Of a DNA stretch of 64,000 nucleotides, positions 50,601-52,704 are shown in pieces. Both the position numbers and the translations under genes were made by a program. Under the pieces are notes generated by a model. That model saw nothing but the letters and a program-made list of their open reading frames with translations. It made no database searches and was not told where the DNA came from. Every line of letters begins with the position of its first letter. Within the stretch, counting starts at the first letter, position 1. This stretch comes from Branchiostoma floridae (lineage: Eukaryota; Chordata; Leptocardii; Amphioxiformes; Branchiostomatidae). Where the stretch lies: NCBI RefSeq assembly GCF_000003815.2, contig NC_049989.1, positions 20,333,127 through 20,397,126 on the forward strand, written 5' to 3'.

Positions 50601-52169
50601 GAGGCTACATGTACGTACAGCATACACATAGACGTAAAGCAAGGACAACAACAACAACAACAACACTTCCAAAATGACAGTTTCTTACCTGTCCATGGTG
50701 GGCTTGTGTACTGGCATACATTGCTACGTATAAAAAACATAAAATCTAAAAGTACATTCGGCATACGTTTCCAAAAGGACTTGAGACTTTATTCGAACAT
50801 CCATTTGTTTCTTACCTGTCCATGGTGCGTTCGCTGCCCGTGCACAGCATACACCGGGGTAGCATACTGACTGGTGCCCAGGACGAACCGGCTCTGCTCC
50901 GGACCGTTCGAGTACGGCGGCTGGACTCGTACCGAGGAGGACGGGCTGGGCAGGCGGTGCCGCTTGAACGGCGGCGACCCCTCGTAAGGGGGGCCATTCT
51001 GACCCCTGGGGACAAAGGTCAAAGTGTAAGTAGTTGCTTGAGGGGGATCTTGTTTGTTTTATAATTCCTGAAAAGCTGAAATTAGCACAGTCTGTGAGTG
51101 GCTGCTTTTCAATAAAATGTGAATTCCATTTCAAGTTGGAGACAATAACTGAATAAGTAAATAACAGCACTTATAATAATATTATTATTTATATTAATGA
51201 TATCTTGTTCAGATATAAACACACACACACACACTCTATACATGTTCTTTTTTTCATTTCTAAATGCATTCATTTTCTTACAGACTTAGTTTTACACAGA
51301 TTGACATGACTACGTACCAAGAACATGTACACCCCTCTCCGTCAGAGAGAACATTAATGAATTGAACATGTGTATGGGTAAATGTAATTATATTATAACT
51401 TATAAGCCCTGCTTACACATAAAAACCCAACCCACTTCAACTGGGAAATAACATATAAACACTCGACTTCCACACTTAACAAAAATTATTCCTCATCGGA
51501 GATTGAACAATTTTTGCTCGTCTACATTTTATATCTTGACAGTCGACTGATTCTCTACCTTAATTTTATAAATCTAAGTAACTCAAATAACGTTACAATA
51601 ATAAAGAAACAGACTAACAAAATCTTTAATAAGGCTTTAGCTGTCCTTATCAAACTATGTGAAGAATAAGTCGGCCTATTATCCAAGTCTACAGCTTGAA
51701 GATATCTGTCCAAGACGGAGAAGTTGGCCTTTGGCAGTCTTCAGTAAACCACAGTCACCACAAAATTTATGGGTATTTTCATAAGATCAAATTCATCCAT
51801 CTCCCGAAAACCCTAACTCTGCTCGCAGCTTTTCCCATAAATGTCACATACCAGGGATTAGATCTGAGAATATGAAAGAGTTTTCTTGTACAGGTCTGTT
51901 TTATGAAGCTGAGTGATAGGAGAATGCCAAGGCTAAAGAACTGTGCGAACTGTCGCCATTTTTTCGCGGGTGGATTTTTGCGGTGGTTCGGCAAAGAAAT
52001 CGGGCGGTTTTTCGCGACAAATTTCGACGTCGCATCCCTCAGACCCACACAGGAGTATTCTTACGGCAGTTTTGTACTTAGATGTTGGGAGAAAGGGGAA
52101 CAAATAAAAGAAAAAGGGGGTAAAATATCGGTTAGAAACGAACCTGTCGTTGGGCTGTCGCGAAGCCAT
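12811..52169 (-). CDS. NCOR: Nuclear receptor corepressor (NCoR/SMRT orthologue), complete, 31 coding exons
   Basis: I joined 31 GT-AG exons whose phases all match; they total 7476 nt, encoding 2491 residues (human NCOR1 and NCOR2 are about 2440 and 2525). Features in order: [10 protein letters not shown] and KRPRLA motifs; coiled coil with [20 protein letters not shown] (about 230-255), the TBL1/GPS2-binding part; HDAC3-activating region with SANT1 (about 495-546, including [12 protein letters not shown]); ten-cysteine segment (612-716); SANT2 (745-800); [12 protein letters not shown]; nine GSITxGTP-type repeats; CoRNR boxes at about 1991-1996, 2114-2122 and 2252-2260; C-terminus [15 protein letters not shown], nearly as in vertebrates. 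The protein is expected to scaffold HDAC3/TBL1/GPS2 in the nucleus and to bind unliganded nuclear receptors. Ten exons have an edge copied into an adjoining intron. A 63-nt cassette exon (15154-15216) would raise the length to 2512. Confidence 0.95.
14879..15086. mobile_element. Mariner-like MITE, CTGTAAATG family, copy 1
   Basis: Ends CTGTAAATGTATTTAAG and CTGCATTTACAG are inverted and flanked by TA. Inside are several TTCGCGGT boxes on both strands. Lies in the last NCoR intron. Relatives at 45299-45456 and 46611-46838. Confidence 0.72.
15154..15216 (-). CDS. NCOR: Candidate NCoR cassette exon (duplicate of exon 30 end)
   Basis: 63 nt between acceptor TTATTAG and donor CGCAG|GTTTGT, encoding [20 protein letters not shown]. 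It takes 1 nt from exon 30's 2-nt overhang and leaves 2 nt itself, so it can be included between exons 30 and 31 or skipped without shifting the frame. The differences from exon 30 keep the frame open. The acceptor has a poor pyrimidine tract, so it may be silent. Confidence 0.5.
15513..15542 (-). ncRNA. Hammerhead-like core in Penelope tail (left arm)
   Basis: Reverse complement of the motif at 17118-17147: CTGACGA, a 7-bp stem with GAG loop, then GAAAC. Penelope terminal repeats are known to carry hammerhead ribozymes. One extra A precedes stem II compared with the consensus, so activity is uncertain. Confidence 0.4.
15549..16064 (-). pseudogene. Penelope-like GIY-YIG fragment (inverted arm)
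   Basis: 171 open codons matching the C-terminal part of 16079-17111, from ERVFRKHG to the common C-terminus. It lacks two residues in two places relative to the right arm. No reverse transcriptase motif is kept. Confidence 0.85.
16079..17111 (+). pseudogene. Penelope-like reverse transcriptase/GIY-YIG, 5'-truncated
   Basis: Open over its whole length but starts inside the reverse transcriptase, just before the catalytic [12 protein letters not shown] motif. The RT thumb follows, then a GIY-YIG nuclease with [20 protein letters not shown] and a downstream WIRK motif. Fingers and most of the palm are missing, so it cannot be autonomous. Confidence 0.85.
17118..17147 (+). ncRNA. Hammerhead-like core in Penelope tail (right arm)
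   Basis: CTGACGA, then GGTGTCT pairing with AGACATC around a GAG loop, then GAAAC. Similar cores occur at 21891-21920 (minus) and 41646-41676 (plus), with more decayed ones near 21110, 21502, 29735 and 35360. Confidence 0.4.
17339..17674. mobile_element. hAT-like MITE with 8-bp target duplication
   Basis: The element 17347-17666 has ends CAGGGTTATAGCCAGC and GCTGGCTACAACCCTG. ATCAAACC flanks both sides (17339-17346 and 17667-17674). An 8-bp duplication and CAGGG-type ends fit hAT. Confidence 0.8.
17695..17999 (-). CDS. NCOR: NCoR exon 30
   Basis: Encodes [18 protein letters not shown], a ninth repeat ([12 protein letters not shown]), and [20 protein letters not shown]. Phase 0 in, 2 out. 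Its 3' 63 nt reappear as a separate phase-matched exon at 15154-15216. Confidence 0.93.
18416..20217 (-). CDS. NCOR: NCoR exon 29 (GSITxGTP repeat exon)
   Basis: A 1802-nt exon with eight motifs of the form [32 protein letters not shown] or GPYIQGTP, the hallmark repeats of NCoR/SMRT repression domains. It also has SYAIHPG and the conserved ADFLTSQQM block that vertebrates have before the receptor-interaction region. 2 nt in, phase 0 out, donor CAG|GTGATT. Confidence 0.95.
20591..20821 (-). CDS. NCOR: NCoR exon 28
   Basis: Encodes [17 protein letters not shown] through RVGRLAPH; Arg/Ser/Pro-rich. 2 nt in, 1 out, both splice sites phase-matched to neighbours. Overlapping open frames in the other strand and frames are GC-rich shadows. 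Confidence 0.85.
20881..20972. mobile_element. Right-end fragment of GGGCTCGAAATAC-type MITE
   Basis: Matches the right part of the element at 41051-41361 (CAGAGTGGTACAGGTA, TTACCTGCACC) and ends TATTTCGAGCCCTG. The left end is missing. Confidence 0.6.
21045..21160 (+). mobile_element. Penelope-like 3' tail fragment
   Basis: Closely follows the end of the element at 17060-17160 (GGCGCCACCTACATC, ATATAGCGGTGAGAAGCAGA) but carries a mutated hammerhead-like core (CAAAC in place of GAAAC). Confidence 0.75.
21425..21960. mobile_element. Inverted pair of Penelope-like tails enclosing a SINE
   Basis: Arms at about 21450-21545 and 21860-21960 are inverted copies sharing CACCTGTCCTGCAG, CCAGTCAGAA and GTGACAGACAGTCACC with a hammerhead-like core. 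Between them lies a minus-strand tRNA-derived SINE (about 21560-21815) whose head reads TGGCTGAGTGGGTAGAGTG and whose tail carries ATACCAAAGAC. Confidence 0.6.
22135..22323 (-). CDS. NCOR: NCoR exon 27
   Basis: Encodes [18 protein letters not shown] through [12 protein letters not shown]. 2 nt in, 1 out. Its 5' third and acceptor are the template of the array at 22324-23590; only the acceptor next to 22323 leaves a full reading frame. Confidence 0.9.
22324..23590. repeat. Minisatellite made from the NCoR exon 27 acceptor edge
   Basis: About eleven tandem units, eight of about 130-138 bp and three shortened to about 67-75 bp. Each includes intron end, acceptor CTCCAG and the first part of exon 27 ([18 protein letters not shown]). 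Reading on from any outer acceptor soon meets a stop in the AT-rich part (ATTAACACTCG repeats), so only the innermost acceptor supports the protein. Confidence 0.9.
23963..24199 (-). CDS. NCOR: NCoR exon 26
   Basis: Encodes [17 protein letters not shown] through [11 protein letters not shown]. 2 nt in, 1 out, donor CCAG|GTAATT. Disordered, Ser/Pro-rich. Confidence 0.88.
24608..24758 (-). CDS. NCOR: NCoR exon 25 ([12 protein letters not shown] motif)
   Basis: [18 protein letters not shown] through [30 protein letters not shown] is shared with vertebrate NCOR1. Phase 0 in, 1 out. Acceptors 120 and 240 nt further upstream (exon ends 24878 and 24998) are in frame, so 40- or 80-residue longer forms are possible. 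Confidence 0.92.
24759..25365. repeat. Minisatellite made from the NCoR exon 25 acceptor edge
   Basis: Five more copies of the [20 protein letters not shown] unit with its acceptor, ending at 24878, 24998, 25129, about 25258 and about 25363. The first two steps are exactly 120 bp, so they stay in frame; the third step is 131 bp and does not. Confidence 0.88.
25819..26004 (-). CDS. NCOR: NCoR exon 24
   Basis: 62 codons, [17 protein letters not shown] through [10 protein letters not shown]; acidic, then Pro/Glu/Lys-rich. Phase 0-0, donor AAG|GTGAGT. Confidence 0.88.
26514..26636 (-). CDS. NCOR: NCoR exon 23
   Basis: 41 codons, [16 protein letters not shown] through [12 protein letters not shown]; Ser/Glu-rich and presumably disordered. 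Phase 0-0, donor GAG|GTATCG. Confidence 0.85.
27214..27566. mobile_element. hAT-like MITE with 5-bp target duplication, GGCAACCTG type
   Basis: The element 27219-27561 has ends CAGTGCTCGAAATAC and GTATTTCGAGCCCTG, flanked by TTCTT on both sides. The inside carries inverted CCAAGTGGCAACCTG boxes. A relative is at 61451-61757. Confidence 0.8.
27580..27770 (-). CDS. NCOR: NCoR exon 22 (SANT2)
   Basis: [20 protein letters not shown] through [12 protein letters not shown] is the complete SANT2 domain, linked in vertebrates to histone-tail binding. 2 nt in, phase 0 out. The 5' edge with its acceptor is copied twice upstream (27912-27990 and 28101-28160). Confidence 0.96.
27912..28160. repeat. Two copies of the NCoR exon 22 acceptor edge
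   Basis: GGGAGGTCTCCACTGTT followed by TAACTGTTAA(A/G)CAGAT repeats at 27912-27990 and 28101-28160. It copies the acceptor and first codons of the SANT2 exon plus adjacent intron. Confidence 0.8.
29205..29455. repeat. Tandem duplication of about 125 bp
   Basis: Two copies share AATGCTGTACATGTTTCAGT and CCAAAGAAGCCAAT, ending just short of exon 21. The exon itself is not included. Confidence 0.8.
29481..29603 (-). CDS. NCOR: NCoR exon 21 (Cys-rich, CCATC)
   Basis: Encodes [20 protein letters not shown], then a Gly/Glu/Ala-rich tail ending ASEQ. It closes the ten-cysteine segment just before SANT2. 2 nt in, 1 out. Confidence 0.9.
29725..29835. mobile_element. Decayed Penelope-like tail pair
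   Basis: Inverted GCTGAAGAG..GATGGATGTAACTC and its complement lie about 40 bp apart, with hammerhead-like cores damaged at GAAAC. Same motif as 41646-41676. Confidence 0.4.
30095..30210 (-). CDS. NCOR: NCoR exon 20 (Cys-rich, CPVPTC)
   Basis: Encodes [19 protein letters not shown] then [19 protein letters not shown]. Two further cysteines and a strongly basic patch. 1 nt in, 1 out, donor TTTG|GTAAGA. Confidence 0.88.
30390..30895. repeat. Fourfold repeat including the NCoR exon 19 donor edge
   Basis: Units start ACAGACAGTAACAGTGACA and contain CCACATGTACTGTTC. The rightmost unit runs into exon 19's donor (TACCTAAGTTCA), and the third unit carries a copy of it (TACCTAAGCTCA). Units are about 115-170 bp. 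Confidence 0.78.
30884..31073 (-). CDS. NCOR: NCoR exon 19 (Cys-rich, CVICG and CSKCRC)
   Basis: 190 nt encoding [14 protein letters not shown] and [18 protein letters not shown]. Five cysteines in CxxC and CxxCxC patterns suggest metal binding. Vertebrate NCOR1/2 have low-complexity sequence between the SANT domains as I recall them. The 3' edge with its donor belongs to a fourfold repeat at 30390-30895. Confidence 0.88.
31537..31607 (-). CDS. NCOR: NCoR exon 18 (acidic linker)
   Basis: 71 nt, [17 protein letters not shown] then PERTTSN. 1 nt in, 1 out, donor AATG|GTAAAG. Confidence 0.82.
31840..31883 (-). CDS. NCOR: NCoR exon 17 (charged linker)
   Basis: 44 nt, [14 protein letters not shown], phase 0 in, 2 out, donor GCAG|GTATGT. 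A low-complexity linker; its identity comes from the phase fit with both neighbours. Confidence 0.8.
32222..32332 (-). CDS. NCOR: NCoR exon 16 (SANT1 end)
   Basis: [19 protein letters not shown] completes SANT1, followed by a basic tail. The tyrosines and paired lysines of YYYxxKKNENYK form the HDAC3/inositol-phosphate contact in vertebrate SMRT. Phase 0-0. Confidence 0.96.
32725..32779 (-). CDS. NCOR: NCoR exon 15 (SANT1 core)
   Basis: [18 protein letters not shown], the middle helix of SANT1 and almost invariant in NCORs. 1 nt in, phase 0 out. Confidence 0.96.
32905..33202. repeat. Three copies of the NCoR exon 14 donor edge
   Basis: ACATACTTCTCCTTGAAGAT with the SANT1-start codons and donor recurs at 33015-33081 and 33146-33202, and in diverged form at 32905-32958. 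Each copy preserves GAGAAGTATGT or near it, so decoy donors are present downstream of the true one. Confidence 0.88.
33297..33475 (-). CDS. NCOR: NCoR exon 14 (start of SANT1)
   Basis: Encodes [17 protein letters not shown], then [21 protein letters not shown] and the SANT1 start [13 protein letters not shown]. Phase 0 in, 2 out, donor GAGAA|GTATGT. Its 3' edge with the donor is copied three times in the downstream intron (32905-32958, 33015-33081, 33146-33202). Confidence 0.96.
33945..34090 (+). mobile_element. Non-LTR retrotransposon 3' tail
   Basis: GGGGGAGGCCCAAGAAAAGC and CATGTACTTC, then an AATAAA-rich end and an AAAG microsatellite, as in LINE 3' ends. No coding part is kept. Confidence 0.5.
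34208..34670 (+). mobile_element. tRNA-headed SINE with A-rich tail
   Basis: The head has A box TAGCACAGTGGTAGTG and B box GGTTCGAATCC. Then come TTGTGCCCTTGGGAAAGGCA and a body with GGACGTTAAATGGAGGTCCC, shared with the 5S-headed SINE at 1095. It ends in about 15 A residues. Confidence 0.85.
34692..34782 (-). CDS. NCOR: NCoR exon 13
   Basis: Encodes [16 protein letters not shown] then [14 protein letters not shown], aligned with the vertebrate block ending in GLSEQE. 1 nt in, phase 0 out, donor GAG|GTGAGG. Confidence 0.95.
34827..35197. mobile_element. hAT-like MITE with perfect 8-bp target duplication
   Basis: The element 34835-35189 has ends CAGGGCTTTAGCCAGG and CTGGCTAGAGCCCTG, flanked by CTACATGT on both sides. 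The inside has TTCCGTCA boxes. The closest relative is 49058-49398. Confidence 0.88.
35820..35840 (-). CDS. NCOR: NCoR exon 12 (21-nt microexon)
   Basis: Only 21 nt (1 + 6 codons + 2) between acceptor TTTCAG and donor GGAG|GTAACA, encoding about AKNGERR. It fits the variable link between ERFS and TGARG. Being a multiple of three, it can be skipped without frameshift. Confidence 0.75.
38352..38438 (-). CDS. NCOR: NCoR exon 11
   Basis: Encodes [18 protein letters not shown] then [10 protein letters not shown], conserved with vertebrates. 1 nt in, 2 out, donor CCAG|GTAAGG. Confidence 0.95.
38851..38936 (-). CDS. NCOR: NCoR exon 10
   Basis: Encodes [18 protein letters not shown] then [11 protein letters not shown]. 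Matches the vertebrate CQRYDQLMEAWEKK block. Phase 0 in, 2 out. Confidence 0.95.
39209..39275 (-). CDS. NCOR: NCoR exon 9
   Basis: Encodes [17 protein letters not shown] then MRKLR. Acceptor CTGCAG, donor AGG|GTAAGA, 1 nt in, phase 0 out. Confidence 0.95.
39404..39603. repeat. 34-bp minisatellite
   Basis: About six nearly identical 34-bp units, TGTTTCCTGTTTCCTTACTA followed by ACCCTAGAATGTTG. It is in the intron between exons 8 and 9 and does not touch an exon. Near-identity suggests recent expansion. Confidence 0.95.
39755..39807 (-). CDS. NCOR: NCoR exon 8
   Basis: Encodes [17 protein letters not shown], highly conserved in the HDAC3-activating region. Phase 0 in, 2 out, donor AGAC|GTACGT. 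Confidence 0.95.
39957..40013 (-). CDS. NCOR: NCoR exon 7
   Basis: 19 codons, [19 protein letters not shown], nearly identical to vertebrate NCORs. Phase 0-0, donor CTG|GTAAGT. Confidence 0.95.
40640..40792 (+). mobile_element. Non-LTR retrotransposon 3' tail
   Basis: GTTCGGGGTTCTCTCCCCAG, then GGCATTGAAAAACGCCAT, AATAAA, and ACAAACAAAC repeats: a LINE-type 3' end just right of the exon 6 donor side. Confidence 0.5.
40821..40937 (-). CDS. NCOR: NCoR exon 6
   Basis: Encodes [17 protein letters not shown] through [13 protein letters not shown], colinear with the vertebrate LEEEAAKP and IVQIIYDENR segments. 39 codons, phase 0-0. Confidence 0.95.
41046..41366. mobile_element. hAT-like MITE with 5-bp target duplication, CTGCACC type
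   Basis: The element 41051-41361 has ends CAGGGCTTGAAATACC and GGATTCCAAGCCCTG, flanked by TGATG on both sides. The inside is rich in ACCTGCACC and GGTGCAGGTA. Confidence 0.82.
41646..41676 (+). ncRNA. Hammerhead-like core, Penelope-type tail
   Basis: CTGAAGA, then GAGTGA pairing with TCACTC around TGGATG, then GAAACGTC. The following sequence (to about 41755) resembles a Penelope-type terminal segment. One extra A before stem II departs from the consensus. Confidence 0.38.
41799..41984 (-). CDS. NCOR: NCoR exon 5 (TBL1/GPS2-binding coiled coil)
   Basis: The last half, [19 protein letters not shown] followed by [14 protein letters not shown], is the conserved coiled coil that binds GPS2 and TBL1 in vertebrates. 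62 codons, phase 0-0, acceptor CCCCAG, donor CAG|GTGGGT. Only this innermost acceptor gives the full exon; about eleven outer copies of its 5' part lead to stops. Confidence 0.95.
41985..43690. repeat. Minisatellite made from the NCoR exon 5 acceptor edge
   Basis: About eleven units, each with acceptor CCAG and the exon 5 start ([18 protein letters not shown] through SPSKLSK). The left part is a two-unit block repeated with a 299-bp period (41985-42582), the middle is identical 148-bp units (about 42583-43175), and the right part is more diverged. 148 and 299 are not multiples of three, so the arrays do not read through; outer acceptors lead to stops. Confidence 0.93.
43775..43865 (-). mobile_element. 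SINE fragment
   Basis: On the minus strand it shares ATACCAAAGACGTTGAAAAT and TGCTGCTTTCT with the SINE at 21560-21815; a GATACCC string resembles a decayed B box. Confidence 0.45.
43969..44173 (-). CDS. NCOR: NCoR exon 4 (KRPRL motif)
   Basis: Encodes [11 protein letters not shown] through [15 protein letters not shown] and ends SSDHRR. KRPRL is the conserved basic motif after exon 3's SLLSEF in vertebrates. Phase 1 nt in, 0 out, donor AGG|GTGAGT. A single copy of its 5' edge and acceptor sits 191 bp upstream (44315-44386). Confidence 0.92.
44315..44386. repeat. Copy of the NCoR exon 4 acceptor edge
   Basis: 72 bp nearly identical to 44124-44195, including the first 17 codons of exon 4, its acceptor and 20 bases of intron. 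Confidence 0.9.
44858..45015 (-). CDS. NCOR: NCoR exon 3 ([10 protein letters not shown] motif)
   Basis: Encodes [13 protein letters not shown] through [13 protein letters not shown], a stretch conserved near the N-terminus of vertebrate NCOR1/2. Acceptor TTACAG, donor GACAG|GTGAGG, phase 0 in and 2 out. Its 5' edge has a decayed copy at about 45181-45246. Confidence 0.92.
45181..45246. repeat. Decayed copy of the NCoR exon 3 acceptor edge
   Basis: TAGTCCTGCGGTCGGGCCTG and GGTACTCGCT match exon 3 codons about 200 bp to the left; the acceptor region is mutated. Confidence 0.82.
45299..45456. mobile_element. Mariner-like MITE, CTGTAAATG family, copy 2
   Basis: Ends CTGTAAACGCAG and TGCATTTACAG, flanked by TA. 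Orientation opposite to 14879-15086, with which it shares CCCCCGAACTTAAATGCAT. Confidence 0.68.
45661..45982. mobile_element. hAT-like MITE with 5-bp target duplication, GGGTGCACC type
   Basis: The element 45666-45977 has ends CAGGGCTCGAAATTC and GTATTTCGAGCCCTG, flanked by ATTTG on both sides. The inside has inverted GGGTGCACC boxes. A longer relative is at 62149-62673. Confidence 0.85.
46611..46838. mobile_element. Mariner-like MITE, CTGTAAATG family, copy 3 (diverged)
   Basis: Starts CTGTAAATAAATTTTAAATC after TA and ends AGTTACAG before TA; ends are less alike than in copies 1 and 2. Confidence 0.45.
46897..47055 (-). mobile_element. Non-LTR retrotransposon 3' tail
   Basis: Starts with TTTGTTTGTTTTG on the plus strand, so A-rich at its 3' end on the minus strand, then GGCCTGCAGGCCG. 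It interrupts the repeat unit that precedes the copy starting at 47061. Confidence 0.45.
47056..48720. repeat. Tandem repeat of a 559-bp unit
   Basis: TTTAGAAGAGAG marks unit starts at 47061, 47620 and 48515. Units share GATCAAGCCAAATGTGCCAA and TGTCTTGAACAGATGCCAAA. The second unit is longer because it holds the MITE at 47992-48323; without that the period is unchanged. The third copy is partial. Confidence 0.9.
47987..48328. mobile_element. hAT-like MITE with 5-bp duplication, GCTAAAAT type
   Basis: The element 47992-48323 has ends CAGGGTTCTAGCCAGTG and TGGCTAGAACCCTG; GCCAT is duplicated on its flanks. The neighbouring repeat unit has the uninterrupted site TTTGCCATGGTTACTCAT, which proves both ends. 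Confidence 0.9.
49050..49406. mobile_element. hAT-like MITE with 8-bp target duplication (7/8)
   Basis: The element 49058-49398 has ends CAGGGCTTTAGCCAGC and GCTGGCTAGAGCCCTG. Flanks GTCCAGGA and GTCTAGGA differ at one base. Closely related to 34835-35189. Confidence 0.85.
49865..49945 (-). repeat. Diverged copy of NCoR exon 2 3' part
   Basis: The minus-strand translation has [18 protein letters not shown], alike to exon 2's [20 protein letters not shown]. The donor is not kept. Confidence 0.6.
49961..50616. mobile_element. Mutator-like foldback element with 9-bp target duplication
   Basis: The element 49970-50607 has inverted arms of about 160 bp (49970-50133 and 50447-50607) starting TAGCCTCCATAG. 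CATGTACGT flanks both sides (49961-49969 and 50608-50616). Long arms and a 9-bp duplication are Mutator-type traits. No transposase frame. Confidence 0.85.
50687..50740 (-). repeat. Copy of the NCoR exon 2 donor edge
   Basis: TTTCTTACCTGTCCATGGTG, holding donor CAG|GTAAGAAA, is repeated about 125 bp left of the true donor at 50814. Confidence 0.78.
50816..51005 (-). CDS. NCOR: NCoR exon 2
   Basis: Encodes [18 protein letters not shown] through [18 protein letters not shown]. The acceptor is CCCCAG and the donor CAG|GTAAG, with 1 nt in and phase 0 out. Its 3' edge is copied at about 50687-50740, and a diverged longer copy ([10 protein letters not shown]) lies at about 49865-49945. Confidence 0.85.
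52144..52169 (-). CDS. NCOR: NCoR exon 1 (start codon)
   Basis: The ATG is the complement of 52167-52169. Eight codons (MASRQPND) plus two bases end at donor GACAG|GTTCGT, which is weaker than the other donors. The two bases join the first base of exon 2 to make Arg. A six-codon upstream frame ends one base before this ATG. Confidence 0.7.
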
Positions 52170-52170
52170 C

Positions 52171-52191
52171 TCAGCTCTGAGCGGCGGCCAT
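52171..52191 (-). promoter_or_regulatory. Upstream open frame abutting the NCoR start
   Basis: ATG GCC GCC GCT CAG AGC TGA encodes six residues in a strong start context (A at -3, G at +4). It stops one base before the main ATG, which could make translation depend on reinitiation. If transcription starts at the overlapping YY1-like site, the uORF would be absent from the mRNA. Confidence 0.45.
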
Positions 52192-52207
52192 CTTGGGTAT
52201 GACGTCA
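52187..52207. promoter_or_regulatory. YY1-like and CRE sites at the NCoR promoter
   Basis: GCCATCTTG (52187-52195) matches the YY1 consensus and TGACGTCA (52200-52207) is a full palindromic CRE, five bases apart. CpG density is raised over about 51940-52260 compared with its surroundings. Together these mark a likely CpG-type promoter. Confidence 0.55.
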
Positions 52208-52530
52208 CGGGCGGGAAGCAGAGGATCCTGGGACGGGTTCCGAATGTGAGATGTTTGGAGTTGGGGAAGTCAAGAAAGTTGGTGTGTTTTCTTTGACATA
52301 ACTTCCTAAAACTGACCAAAATAGTGTTGAATCAATCTATTTTATATTCTAGAAGCTCACTGAAATCGTCTAGTGGGTTAGAGTTACTCCTAAAGGAGCT
52401 GAAATAGATGATTGACAATGATTAATGATGGCATGTCGTGCAGCTATGTGCCTGATAAGGGACAGCAAGTGGGGACATCTAGCGATCATCTGCAAACTAC
52501 AGCCAGCACATGGAGTTGGAACATTTGCCC

Positions 52531-52704
52531 ATCTCGTAGCAGATCCTACGGTGCCATAAGATAGTATCAAACTGGCCAAGGGGTAAAGCTCAGACCAAAG
52601 AGAGTCAGACAGGCACCAGAGCATACGTCACACTCCTAGGCTAGCTTCACTCCTCTGCCAGCTTTTGATAGTATCATAAGTTACCGTAGGATCTGCTTGG
52701 AGAT
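52531..52704. mobile_element. Foldback MITE, CTCCAAGCAGATC family, copy 4
   Basis: Arms with AGCAGATCCTACGGT and ACCGTAGGATCTGCT, ATAGTATCAAA and TTTGATAGTATC; the loop differs from other copies. Lies about 350 bp upstream of the NCoR start. Confidence 0.75.
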
